6,226 nucleotides of DNA from contig JAQUMP010000234.1 of the NCBI GenBank assembly GCA_028718065.1, positions 1 to 6,226 of the forward strand. Direction: 5' to 3'. Shown here in pieces: positions 1 through 6,226 of this stretch. Origin of the DNA: Chitinivibrionales bacterium. Its GTDB lineage: Bacteria; Fibrobacterota; Chitinivibrionia; Chitinivibrionales; FEN-1185. The notes under the pieces were generated by a model. It saw only the letters and a program-made list of their open reading frames with translations, was not told the origin of the DNA and did no database searches. How positions within the stretch are numbered: position 1 is the first letter of the stretch; each line of letters opens with the position of its first letter. Both the position numbers and the translations under genes were made by a program.

Positions 1-1277
1 ATGCTGCGCAGGGTAACGGCAAGGCGTTCGCGTTCCATGGCGATGGTGTCTTCGGCCTGCTTGATTTCCGTTATATCGCGCGCGCTGGAGAGCGCACCCG
101 TAACGACGCCGTTTTTGTCCTTGAGCGCGCGGCACGACCAGCCCAAAAGCCTCTTTTGTCCGTCTTTGCGCCGCTGCCAACTTTCCAAATATTGCACATT
201 TTCGTCGCCGAAAAAGAGCGGCTGGACCACGGCGTACGTCGTTTGTTCGCCTTCAAAGTAGTGGGCGGCCTCTTTACCGATAACATTCCCGCCGAAAAAG
301 TCGTATCCGGCCTTGTTTGCCCAGGTGTAAACCTTGGCGGTATCGACCTCCATGATAATGTCCGGGATCGCGGAAAGCAGCGCCTCGTGGCGGGACGAAA
401 CAATACGAAGCGTTTTCTGGGCCGTGGTAAGATCGCGGCCCAACCAGCGCGCGATGATTGTTATAAGCAGGAAAGATATCAGCAGCATGATTATTGTATC
501 AATGGATATGTGCATTGCAGGATTAAGATTAAAATACCCGAACCTGAATTTTATATCGATCCAGCCCATGACAAGCAGGAGCAGCGCAACGGCGGGCAGA
601 AAAGCGCGCGTGAGGCGCCCTTGTAAAGATGGGGCCAGCAGCAGGGAAAACAAGATTGATTTTGGGCCGCTCCCGCCGACAAGCGCGACGGCAAGCAGCA
701 TGAACATGATCGCGGCGGGCAGGGCAATCGGCACGTATGCCCCGCCGTAAAGCAGCGGCAAGCCGTATAAATATCCGACGGAACTCACGAACCCCCAGAA
801 AAAAATAAAAATCGCCAGAATGTCCGAAAAAATTTGGGCGGTCCGGTTTTGCCGGAGTAAACCGCGTATGATAAGCGCAAAGCCCGCGGCGATAAAGCCG
901 ATTGCCGCCAGCGGCGACATGGTTGCCGCTTGACCGCTTGGATAGGTAAGCGTGGTATTATTTGTAAATAAATCCGCAAGGGAAAAGAAAGAGGCTTTTG
1001 TTTTGAGCACATAGCCGCAAAACAGGGCCGTAAAAAGACCGGCAAGAAATAACAGCAATGACGATTTCCGGCTCTCCGGCCGCCGCTCGTTCCATAAAAG
1101 CAACGCGCTTAGTATAAAAAAAATCAGGGAGGTGTTGAAGGCGATCGGTTTAAAGGGCGCTCCCCAGGAGGCAAGTATATGCAAACCCGCCGCCCAACCC
1201 AAAAATGAAACGAGGGAAATAATTATGGCCAGACCATTTGCCGTTTGTGAAATTTTAAGCGACCGGGGAGTTATCAT
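1..1277 (-). CDS. Membrane-bound PAS-domain sensor protein, probably a histidine kinase (3' end beyond the window)
   Basis: This is an open frame of 425 codons without a stop, running off the left edge. Residues 1-280 are strongly hydrophobic with about seven or eight predicted membrane helices (near 15-33, 48-63, 73-91, 120-140, 150-170, 180-200, 226-240 and 262-277). A cytoplasmic PAS/PAC domain follows at about 293-405, ending in the usual PAC signature (ARDITEIKQAED). A short charged linker (MERERLAVTLRS) then leads into what looks like a second PAS domain. A membrane block followed by PAS repeats is typical of sensor histidine kinases, but the catalytic part lies outside the window, so a diguanylate cyclase or other output is possible. 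The ATG at 1277 is preferred because the protein then begins with a basic, helix-leading segment. An in-frame ATG at 1307 adds ten residues, including Cys and His, and lies only 12 bases after the preceding stop. Neither start has a good Shine-Dalgarno sequence. The short gap and shared strand suggest co-transcription with the hybrid kinase upstream. Confidence 0.85.
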   Translation of the reverse strand, partial: MITPRSLKISQTANGLAIIISLVSFLGWAAGLHILASWGAPFKPIAFNTSLIFFILSALLLWNERRPESRKSSLLLFLAGLFTALFCGYVLKTKASFFSLADLFTNNTTLTYPSGQAATMSPLAAIGFIAAGFALIIRGLLRQNRTAQIFSDILAIFIFFWGFVSSVGYLYGLPLLYGGAYVPIALPAAIMFMLLAVALVGGSGPKSILFSLLLAPSLQGRLTRAFLPAVALLLLVMGWIDIKFRFGYFNLNPAMHISIDTIIMLLISFLLITIIARWLGRDLTTAQKTLRIVSSRHEALLSAIPDIIMEVDTAKVYTWANKAGYDFFGGNVIGKEAAHYFEGEQTTYAVVQPLFFGDENVQYLESWQRRKDGQKRLLGWSCRALKDKNGVVTGALSSARDITEIKQAEDTIAMERERLAVTLRS

Positions 1278-1319
1278 AATGCATGGAAAATAGTATGCGG
1301 AGTGCATTCAGGCTTACTT

Positions 1320-4300
1320 TTATTCCGCCGCGGCCGCCAGGATTTTTTCTTGTTTGGCAATATGCCGGTTAAGCATGGACGCCAGATCGGCGTCGCGATA
1401 GGGTTTACGGATGCTATCCACAAACCCGAACCCTCTTGGATTGGACATGACCGGATCTTCCGAATAGCCGCTGGATGCGAAAACGGGGATGGTTGGATAG
1501 GTCCGGGCCATTTCCGTCATGGCCTCCCGGCCGCCCATGCCGCCCGGAATGGTCAGGTCAAAAATCGCCGCGTTCAGGGATGCGCCGGCGCTCATGGCGC
1601 AGGAGCAAATCGCGAGCGCTTCGCGGCCGTCTTTGGCTTCCACCACCGAATAGCCCATTTTTTTAAGCATGTTTCCGATTATTTCACGCACAAAATCTTC
1701 GTCGTCCATGACTAAAATCAATCCGCTGCCGCTGTGCGACATCACCGGCGTGTTAACATCCGCCTCCGGCTCCTTCTGCGAAGCGGGCAAATAAATATGG
1801 AACACGCTCCCCTTGCCCGGTTCGGATTCCACTTCGATGCAACCGTCGTGTTTTTGAATTATGGAATAGCTTGTCGCCAGGCCCAACCCGCTGCCGGTAT
1901 GCTTGGTGGTAAAGAAAGGGTCGAAGATGCGCTTGAGCAGGTCCGGTTGAATGCCGACGCCGGTATCGGCGATGGAGATCTTAAGGTATTTCCCGTTTCG
2001 CAGCGGCGTTTTGGCATTGTCCGCTACGAACGTGTTTTCGGCGGTAATAACCAGGCGGCCGCCGTGCGGCATGGTCTGAAGGGCGTTTATTACTATATTG
2101 TCAATTACCTGCGCCATCTGGTTTTCATCAAAATCGCAAGCCCACAGGTCGGGCGCTATTTTAAATTCGCAGAAAATTTTTGCGCCCGAAAGCGCAAAGG
2201 TGGCGCTTTCCTTTACTAAAGCGCCAAGCTGCCCCGTTTTGCGAACCGGCGTGCCGCCCTTGGAAAACGTGAGCAGTTGCCGGGTAAGGTTCTTGGCCCG
2301 CTCGAACACCGTGACCGCCTTGTCTAAAAATATCGACGTTACCGGATCGCCCGTGCTGCGCTCGCGCGCCATATCGATGTAGCCGAAAATCCCGCTTAAT
2401 AAATTGTTAAAATCGTGGGCGATACCGCCGGCCAGAATACCCAGAGAATCAAGTTTTTCGGCCTTTTGCATCTGGTCGAGCAGTTTTTGTTTTTCGGTGA
2501 TGTCGCGGAACACCATGACAACGCCCGCCACAGCGCCGTCTTGGCCTTTTATGGGCGCGCCGCTGTCGGCGATGATGCGCTCTTTACCGTTGCGTGAAAC
2601 CAGGACTGTGTGGTTCGCCAGTTCAACGATTTCCCCCGACGCCAGGATTTTTTCTACCGGAGTTTGGAGCGCTTCGCGGCTGCGCTGGTCGATCATCGTT
2701 AATATTTTGCCGAGCGGCAAGCCGCGCGCTTCGTCCTGCGACCAGCCGGTTAGTTCTTCGGCGATCCTGTTCATGATAACAACGGCGCCCTTTGTGTCGG
2801 TGGTAATTACGCCGTCGCCGATGCTGCGCAAGGTAACGGCAAGGCGCTCTTTTTCGCCGGCGAGATCCGCTTCGGCGACCTGTCGCTGTACAACCTTCCA
2901 GACGCCGTTCAGCAAAAGCGTTAGTTGCAGCACGTCGGTTTCATCGTAGTCGGCCGCTTTGTTGGCAACACCCGTTACCGCCACGATTTTACCGTTTACA
3001 AAAACAGGCACGGTCATGAATTTGTACAAAGGAGCATGGCCGGCGGGGTAGCCTTTTTTAAGCGGGTGGTCGGCCTGAAAGTCATTGATGATAATCGGCC
3101 CGCGCTGCCGCACGGCCTCGCCCCAGATACCTGTTTTGTCAAGCTGATATATTGTCGGCGGATGCTCGATCGTGCATTCCCGCATGACGCCTTTAGACCA
3201 GGTGTTGAGGGTAAATTCCTCACGTTCTTCGCTATAGTAATAAATATAGCCGATTTTGCTTTCGGTCAGCTTTATCGCTTCGTCAAGGGCAAAATCAAGC
3301 AGTTCCCGCGAGTCCCGGAACGGGCGCTGCAAAATGGTTGTCAGGCTCCGCAGGCGCGCGGCGTTTTTTATGATTACTTCCTCCGCTTGCCAGCGGTCGG
3401 TTATATCGTTCAAAAAACTAAGCGTGGCGGGCCGGCCTTCCCACTCAATTGCGACCGCGCTGATTTCGACCCAGATCGTCTCGGAATTTTTGGTGACTAA
3501 CCGGAAGGCATAAACCGGCGGAGGGGTTTTCCCGGCAATGCGCGCCGCATGGCGTTCCTTGATCAGGTTTCTGTCGTCCGGGTGGATAAATTCAAGATAC
3601 GAAACGGCCCTGAGCTCCGAATTTGAATATCCGGTAAGCCTACTGAGCATCGGATTGGCAAACTTGATCGCACCGTCCTGGGCGATCAAGATGGCCTGGC
3701 CCGCATTGTCAACCAACTCCCGGTAGCGTTTTTCGCTGGTACGCAGGGAATTTTCCAGGGATATGCGTTCGGTAACGTCTTTGGAAAAACCGATACTTCT
3801 GGTATCGCTCAGCTTGACTGCCTTTACATTCAGGCAGATCAGCGCGCCGTTTTTATGCTTGTGCCACATGTCCGCGTCGGCAGAACCCGTCTTGTTCACC
3901 TTTTTAAAATGCTCCGAGCCCGCTTCCCACGATTGCTCGGCCTGCAAATCCCGGATACTCATTTTTTTCAGCTCGTCTTCGGAGTATCCGGTTAACAAAC
4001 ATGACGCTTTATTCGCCTCAACGAACCGGCCGGCATTATCAACCACGAATATTCCGTCGGGAGCGTTTTCGATATAGCTGCGGAATTTTTGCTCGCTCTT
4101 GCGGAGCGCTTCCTGAGAAGCCTCGATGTCGCCGCCGACCATGCGCGCTATGCCGATAATTATGACCGCGGTAACCGCCAAAACGAATATTGATAGCGCA
4201 ACCATGAGAATCACGGGATTAAAACCGGAGGAATTAAATAGACGCAACGAGACAAAAAGGGTGCCCGTAGCGACCATGATCACCATAACGGCCGGTAAAA

Positions 4301-4391
4301 AAGTCCGCAGAAGCCGGAATTGAATTGACCGTTCCGGGGGCGATTTAGGTGTGGGAACTTTTTTTTGAAAAGGTATTTTTATAAGGAACAA
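1320..4391 (-). CDS. Membrane-anchored hybrid histidine kinase (TM2-PAS-PAS-GAF-PAS-HisKA-HATPase-REC)
   Basis: This 1023-residue sensor kinase autophosphorylates on His and can pass the phosphate to its own receiver. A basic N-terminus (K5, K10, K11, R26, R29) precedes two membrane helices at about 30-50 and 60-83. The loop between them is only about ten residues, so there is no periplasmic sensor and sensing should be cytoplasmic. PAS/PAC domains lie at about 98-210 and 220-335, a GAF domain at about 345-500 and a third PAS at about 512-635. The kinase core shows the H-box GGIAHDFNNLL with H659, the N-box with N765 and N769, G1 DTGVGI (809-814), the F-box FDPFFTTK (823-830) and G2 GSGLGLA (833-839). 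The receiver (about 890-1012) keeps D896, D897, phosphoacceptor D945, S974 and K996, so it looks functional. Translation starts at TTG. The first in-frame Met after it (M36) lies inside the first helix, and an AAGGAG sits 7 bases upstream of the TTG. The signal sensed cannot be read from the sequence. Its place directly after cheB suggests, but does not prove, a role in chemotaxis control. Confidence 0.95.
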   Translation of the reverse strand: MFLIKIPFQKKVPTPKSPPERSIQFRLLRTFLPAVMVIMVATGTLFVSLRLFNSSGFNPVILMVALSIFVLAVTAVIIIGIARMVGGDIEASQEALRKSEQKFRSYIENAPDGIFVVDNAGRFVEANKASCLLTGYSEDELKKMSIRDLQAEQSWEAGSEHFKKVNKTGSADADMWHKHKNGALICLNVKAVKLSDTRSIGFSKDVTERISLENSLRTSEKRYRELVDNAGQAILIAQDGAIKFANPMLSRLTGYSNSELRAVSYLEFIHPDDRNLIKERHAARIAGKTPPPVYAFRLVTKNSETIWVEISAVAIEWEGRPATLSFLNDITDRWQAEEVIIKNAARLRSLTTILQRPFRDSRELLDFALDEAIKLTESKIGYIYYYSEEREEFTLNTWSKGVMRECTIEHPPTIYQLDKTGIWGEAVRQRGPIIINDFQADHPLKKGYPAGHAPLYKFMTVPVFVNGKIVAVTGVANKAADYDETDVLQLTLLLNGVWKVVQRQVAEADLAGEKERLAVTLRSIGDGVITTDTKGAVVIMNRIAEELTGWSQDEARGLPLGKILTMIDQRSREALQTPVEKILASGEIVELANHTVLVSRNGKERIIADSGAPIKGQDGAVAGVVMVFRDITEKQKLLDQMQKAEKLDSLGILAGGIAHDFNNLLSGIFGYIDMARERSTGDPVTSIFLDKAVTVFERAKNLTRQLLTFSKGGTPVRKTGQLGALVKESATFALSGAKIFCEFKIAPDLWACDFDENQMAQVIDNIVINALQTMPHGGRLVITAENTFVADNAKTPLRNGKYLKISIADTGVGIQPDLLKRIFDPFFTTKHTGSGLGLATSYSIIQKHDGCIEVESEPGKGSVFHIYLPASQKEPEADVNTPVMSHSGSGLILVMDDEDFVREIIGNMLKKMGYSVVEAKDGREALAICSCAMSAGASLNAAIFDLTIPGGMGGREAMTEMARTYPTIPVFASSGYSEDPVMSNPRGFGFVDSIRKPYRDADLASMLNRHIAKQEKILAAAAE

Positions 4392-4398
4392 AATCGAA

Positions 4399-4404
4399 CT
4401 CCTT
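4399..4404 (-). promoter_or_regulatory. Shine-Dalgarno sequence fixing the TTG start of the hybrid kinase
   Basis: On the minus strand AAGGAG lies 7 bases before the TTG at 4391-4389. It is the strongest ribosome-binding site seen at any start in the window. It supports the non-ATG start, which otherwise would be doubtful. Confidence 0.8.
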
Positions 4405-4462
4405 GATTAAACTACTCCCGGCAGGAGCAAGCGTTCTATAATACCTTTAAAACCGCAGCCTA

Positions 4463-4492
4463 ACCATATCTAAATTATATCTCACGTGTCAA
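4463..4492 (-). promoter_or_regulatory. Possible sigma-70-type promoter for the hybrid kinase
   Basis: On the minus strand a perfect TTGACA (4492-4487) is followed after 18 bases by TATGGT (4468-4463), a 4/6 match to the -10 consensus. The -35 box overlaps the cheB stop codon (TGA, 4491-4489). The gap between cheB and the kinase (97 bases) is long enough for its own promoter and has an AT-rich character. The -10 match is imperfect and the host's consensus is unknown, so this is a weak prediction. If real, the kinase genes could be expressed apart from cheX-cheB. Confidence 0.25.
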
Positions 4493-5523
4493 TTTTGCTC
4501 CGTTAACGCCAGCGCTTTCCGGGCGATGGACGAAAGCGGCAATACAAATTCCGCCGCGCCGAGTTTTACGGCCTCGCCGGGCATGCCGAATACCACGCAG
4601 GACTCTTCGTCCTGGGCGATCGTGCGCGCGCCGCTTCCGCGCATGCTTAAAAGCCCGGAAGCGCCGTCGGCGCCCATGCCGGTAAGGATAATGCCCACGG
4701 CATTGGCGCCCACGTATTTGGCCACGGAATTAAACATGACTTCCACGCTGGGCCGCTGGTGGAAAACCTGCGGTCCTTCTTTTATTTCCACGTAATAGCG
4801 CGCGCCGCTGCGCTTGACAAGCAAATGAAAATTTCCCGGCGCGACCAGCGCCACGCCCGGGGCAACGGTATCGTTGGCGGCGGCCTCGCGCACCGTTATG
4901 GCGCACAGGTCGTTAAGACGGTTTGCGAAGCTGGTGGTGAATTGCGCCGGCATGTGCTGCACGATCACGATCCCCGGGCTGTTGGCCGGAAGCTGTTTGA
5001 GCAGGTGTTCTATGGCCACGGTCCCGCCCGTGGAGGCGCCGATGGCGATGATTTTATTGGTGGTTTGCAAAAGCGAAAGACGCTGCGGCGGCCCGGCCGT
5101 GATGTTTTTTCTTATAGTGTCGATTTTTGCAAAGCTCACGCGGCTGGCCGCGCGTACCTGGTCGATGAGTATTTGCGCCACGTCCCCCACGGTATAGGAT
5201 TGCCCCGGTTTGCAGATAACGTCGATGGCGCCCGCGTCGAGCGCTTCCAGCGCCATGGCGCTGCCACGGGGCGTAAGCGAGCTTACTACGATCGTGGGAA
5301 TGGGATGGTGCTGCATGACCTTGCGCAGAAACGTGAGCCCGTCCATACGCGGCATTTCGATGTCCAGCGTCATGACGTCCGGCGCGAATTGGATTATCTT
5401 GTCGCGCGCGATAAATGGGTCGGGCGCCGTGGCGACCACCGAAATGTCCGCGGCGCGGCCCAACTCCTTGGACAATATCTGGCGCACGATGGCCGAGTCG
5501 TCGACAACGAGGACTTTGATCAT
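4489..5523 (-). CDS. cheB: Chemotaxis response regulator protein-glutamate methylesterase/glutamine deamidase CheB
   Basis: CheB removes methyl groups from glutamate residues of chemoreceptors, and deamidates some glutamines, as part of adaptation; phosphorylation of its receiver by CheA activates it. The 344-residue length is normal for the family. The N-terminal receiver (about 1-120) has D8, D9, phosphoacceptor D54, S81 and K105. A linker (about 121-155) joins the C-terminal esterase domain, where the catalytic triad is visible as S164 in GASTGG, H190 in VQHMP and D286 in GMGADGA. Nothing is truncated or replaced, so the enzyme should be active. The ATG at 5523 gives the start motif MIKVLVVDDS, as expected for a receiver; a modest AGGG lies 6 bases upstream. 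No cheR, cheA or receptor gene is visible beside it. It is separated from cheX by a repeat-filled gap and followed by a hybrid kinase whose phosphotransfer to CheB is possible but unproven. Confidence 0.97.
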   Translation of the reverse strand: MIKVLVVDDSAIVRQILSKELGRAADISVVATAPDPFIARDKIIQFAPDVMTLDIEMPRMDGLTFLRKVMQHHPIPTIVVSSLTPRGSAMALEALDAGAIDVICKPGQSYTVGDVAQILIDQVRAASRVSFAKIDTIRKNITAGPPQRLSLLQTTNKIIAIGASTGGTVAIEHLLKQLPANSPGIVIVQHMPAQFTTSFANRLNDLCAITVREAAANDTVAPGVALVAPGNFHLLVKRSGARYYVEIKEGPQVFHQRPSVEVMFNSVAKYVGANAVGIILTGMGADGASGLLSMRGSGARTIAQDEESCVVFGMPGEAVKLGAAEFVLPLSSIARKALALTEQN

Positions 5524-5544
5524 GGGAGACCCTGGAAATAGAAA

Positions 5545-5589
5545 ATCCCCCTCAAAGCTGTCCCCCTTGTTAAGGGGGATGCCGAAGGC
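5545..5589. repeat. Small hairpin unit upstream of cheB with competing arms
   Basis: TCCCCCTT (5561-5568) and AAGGGGGA (5572-5579) form a perfect 8-base stem with a 3-base loop. A second copy of the C-rich arm, ATCCCCCT (5545-5552), is exactly complementary to AGGGGGAT (5573-5580), so it could compete for the same partner. A GCC-GAA-GGC mini-hairpin (5581-5589) follows. In the cheB transcript this lies in the leader, starting about 22 bases before the start codon. It is not followed by a U-run on either strand, so it does not look like an intrinsic terminator. The style resembles dispersed intergenic palindromes of the REP type; a regulatory role is inference only. Confidence 0.6.
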
Positions 5590-5607
5590 GGAGGGACTGA
5601 TTTTTTG

Positions 5608-5736
5608 ACCTCACCCCATCACCCCAGCTAAACGCTTGCCTTCGGCAAGCAGCTACCCCTCTTCCCCTCTCCGAATCGGAGAGGGGAAGAGGGGTGGTTC
5701 GAAGCGAAGCGGAGAACCGGGGAGTTGGGGTGAGGT
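5608..5736. repeat. Palindromic REP/MITE-like intergenic element with terminal inverted repeats
   Basis: A 129-base element is bounded by an 11-base perfect inverted repeat, ACCTCACCCCA at 5608-5618 and its complement at 5726-5736; the match weakens further inward. Between the ends are three hairpins: GCTTGCC/GGCAAGC with a TTC loop (5634-5650), a 41-base palindrome (5655-5695), and GGTTC/GAACC (5696-5718). The element starts just after the cheX stop codon. It encodes no credible protein and no transposase, so it would be a non-autonomous element, if mobile at all. No clear target duplication is visible at its edges. Similar C-rich/G-rich palindromes (CCTCACCCC with CCCCTCTCC arms) are common between genes in many bacteria, from general knowledge. 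Copy number in this genome is unknown. Confidence 0.7.
5655..5695. repeat. Perfect 20+1+20 base palindrome inside the intergenic element
   Basis: The arm 5655-5674 is the exact reverse complement of 5676-5695, with a single base (5675) at the centre. The arms are made of C-rich and G-rich blocks ending in CTCCGA/TCGGAG. As RNA it would form a very stable long stem between cheX and cheB, which could stabilise the cheX message, or act as a processing or partial termination point. There is no T-tract directly after it on the minus strand, so standard rho-independent termination is not supported. Confidence 0.85.
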
Positions 5737-5740
5737 TTAC

Positions 5741-6202
5741 CTAAGTTTCCATCTCCACCACGCACAGCACCGGCGACCCCTCCACCGCGAGCCAGACGGC
5801 ATTTACATTTGCGCAATCGGGGCCGAGTTTATCGTCGCTGAGGGTTTGCGGCAGGCCCATTGCAAAGCTCGCCGCCGGACCGAAACTCTCGGTTAAAAAA
5901 TTGCCGACGATAATATTAAGCATCTCCTTGAGCGCGTCCTGTTTTTTTATTTCCGAAAGGGCGTCGTCGGCCTCCAGACCCAGCATGTTGGCGGCGAATT
6001 GCAACGCCAGCGACGGCCCCACCCAAAGCCGGAAACGCCCCGAAACCTCGCCGTTAAAATCGAGCGCAACCCCTTGCGCCCGCCATTGCCCGGGCTGCGG
6101 CCGCGCCTCGGTTTTAAGTTCATCGGCAAACATAAAAGCCGCATCGCCTACGATGCGGCTTATCACGAGCGCGGTCTGCTCCATAATCCGGGTTTTAAGC
6201 AT
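5741..6202 (-). CDS. cheX: CheX/CheC-type chemotaxis phosphatase acting on CheY-P
   Basis: This 153-residue cytoplasmic protein matches the CheC/CheX/FliY phosphatase family, which removes phosphate from CheY and so ends the flagellar-motor signal. The family signature D/S-x3-E-x2-N followed about 22 residues later by P is present once, as D89, E93 and N96 (DALKEMLN) and P118. E93 and N96 would be the catalytic pair. A single motif and a length near 150 residues fit CheX better than CheC, which usually carries two motifs. No signal peptide or membrane helix is seen. The ATG at 6202 is the longest start and gives MLKTRIMEQT; the Met at residue 7 is an alternative start. Only a G-run lies upstream as a weak ribosome-binding site. 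The gene stands first of those visible here and is followed by cheB after 217 bases. The family is clear; the choice of cheX over a diverged cheC-like name is slightly less so. Confidence 0.85.
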   Translation of the reverse strand: MLKTRIMEQTALVISRIVGDAAFMFADELKTEARPQPGQWRAQGVALDFNGEVSGRFRLWVGPSLALQFAANMLGLEADDALSEIKKQDALKEMLNIIVGNFLTESFGPAASFAMGLPQTLSDDKLGPDCANVNAVWLAVEGSPVLCVVEMET

Positions 6203-6226
6203 GCCAGGCCCCCAGGGTATTTACGA

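Noticed and set aside
785..1045. An 86-codon minus-strand open frame
   Set aside because: It is out of frame with, and inside, the membrane domain of the second sensor protein, whose frame stays open for 425 codons.
2925..3500. A 191-codon plus-strand open frame opposite the hybrid kinase
   Set aside because: The opposite strand encodes well-formed PAS and GAF domains; the plus-strand product has no family features and no ribosome-binding site stands out.
4412..4426. Small CTCC/GGAG hairpin before the hybrid kinase considered as a terminator
   Set aside because: The stem is only four base pairs with no U-run after it in the direction of transcription.
4474..4479. Perfect TATAAT on the minus strand considered as the -10 box of the kinase promoter
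   Set aside because: The hexamer 17 bases upstream (CGGAGC) does not resemble a -35 box, and the nearby TTGACA is only 7 bases away; an extended or activator-dependent promoter cannot be excluded.
4759..5541. A 260-codon open frame on the plus strand opposite cheB
   Set aside because: It lies fully antisense to a complete CheB with all catalytic residues, is rich in Arg, His and Gly, and shows no recognisable domain; it is a shadow frame.
5561..5606. Hairpin followed by a run of six T on the plus strand, considered as a rho-independent terminator
   Set aside because: The T-run starts over 20 bases after the stem, and no plus-strand gene ends here.
5628..5816. A 62-codon minus-strand open frame covering the repeat element and the end of cheX
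   Set aside because: Its sequence comes from the palindromic repeat and from an alternate frame of cheX; it has no support as a gene.

Overview
The window is a piece of a bacterial signal-transduction and chemotaxis cluster in which every supported gene lies on the minus strand, so transcription runs from right to left. The DNA is moderately GC-rich by eye, with many AAA/TTT-rich stretches in the membrane segments. The proteins (CheX-type phosphatase, CheB, multi-PAS membrane kinases) are bacterial. The host cannot be named from this window. The gene mix suits a flagellated or chemotactic, possibly Gram-negative, bacterium with many PAS kinases (deltaproteobacterial or a less studied phylum), but that is only a guess.

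Layout in the direction of transcription. (1) 6202-5741: a CheX/CheC-type CheY-P phosphatase of 153 residues. (2) 5740-5524: a 217-base gap filled with palindromic repeats. One is a 129-base element with 11-base terminal inverted repeats, built around a perfect 20+1+20 base palindrome. Nearer cheB is a second, smaller hairpin unit. (3) 5523-4489: a complete CheB, receiver domain plus methylesterase/deamidase domain. (4) 4488-4392: a short gap with a possible promoter and a strong Shine-Dalgarno sequence before a TTG start. (5) 4391-1320: a 1023-residue membrane-anchored hybrid histidine kinase with the order TM-TM-PAS-PAS-GAF-PAS-HisKA-HATPase-REC. (6) 1277-1: the N-terminal 425 codons of a second kinase-like protein. 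It has a membrane domain of about eight helices, a PAS domain and the beginning of a second PAS domain, and is cut by the window edge. No tRNA, rRNA, CRISPR array or transposase gene was found.

How the parts may work together. CheX would remove phosphate from CheY-type receivers. CheB adjusts receptor methylation when phosphorylated on its own receiver. The two sensor proteins would add cytoplasmic (PAS/GAF) and membrane inputs. No CheA, CheW, CheR or chemoreceptor gene is visible, so these would have to lie upstream or elsewhere. A functional link between the PAS kinases and the chemotaxis proteins is suggested only by gene order. The most unusual non-coding signal is the nested palindromic element between cheX and cheB. 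The most unusual coding signal is a stretch of near-identical DNA shared by the two kinase genes at the PAS boundary.
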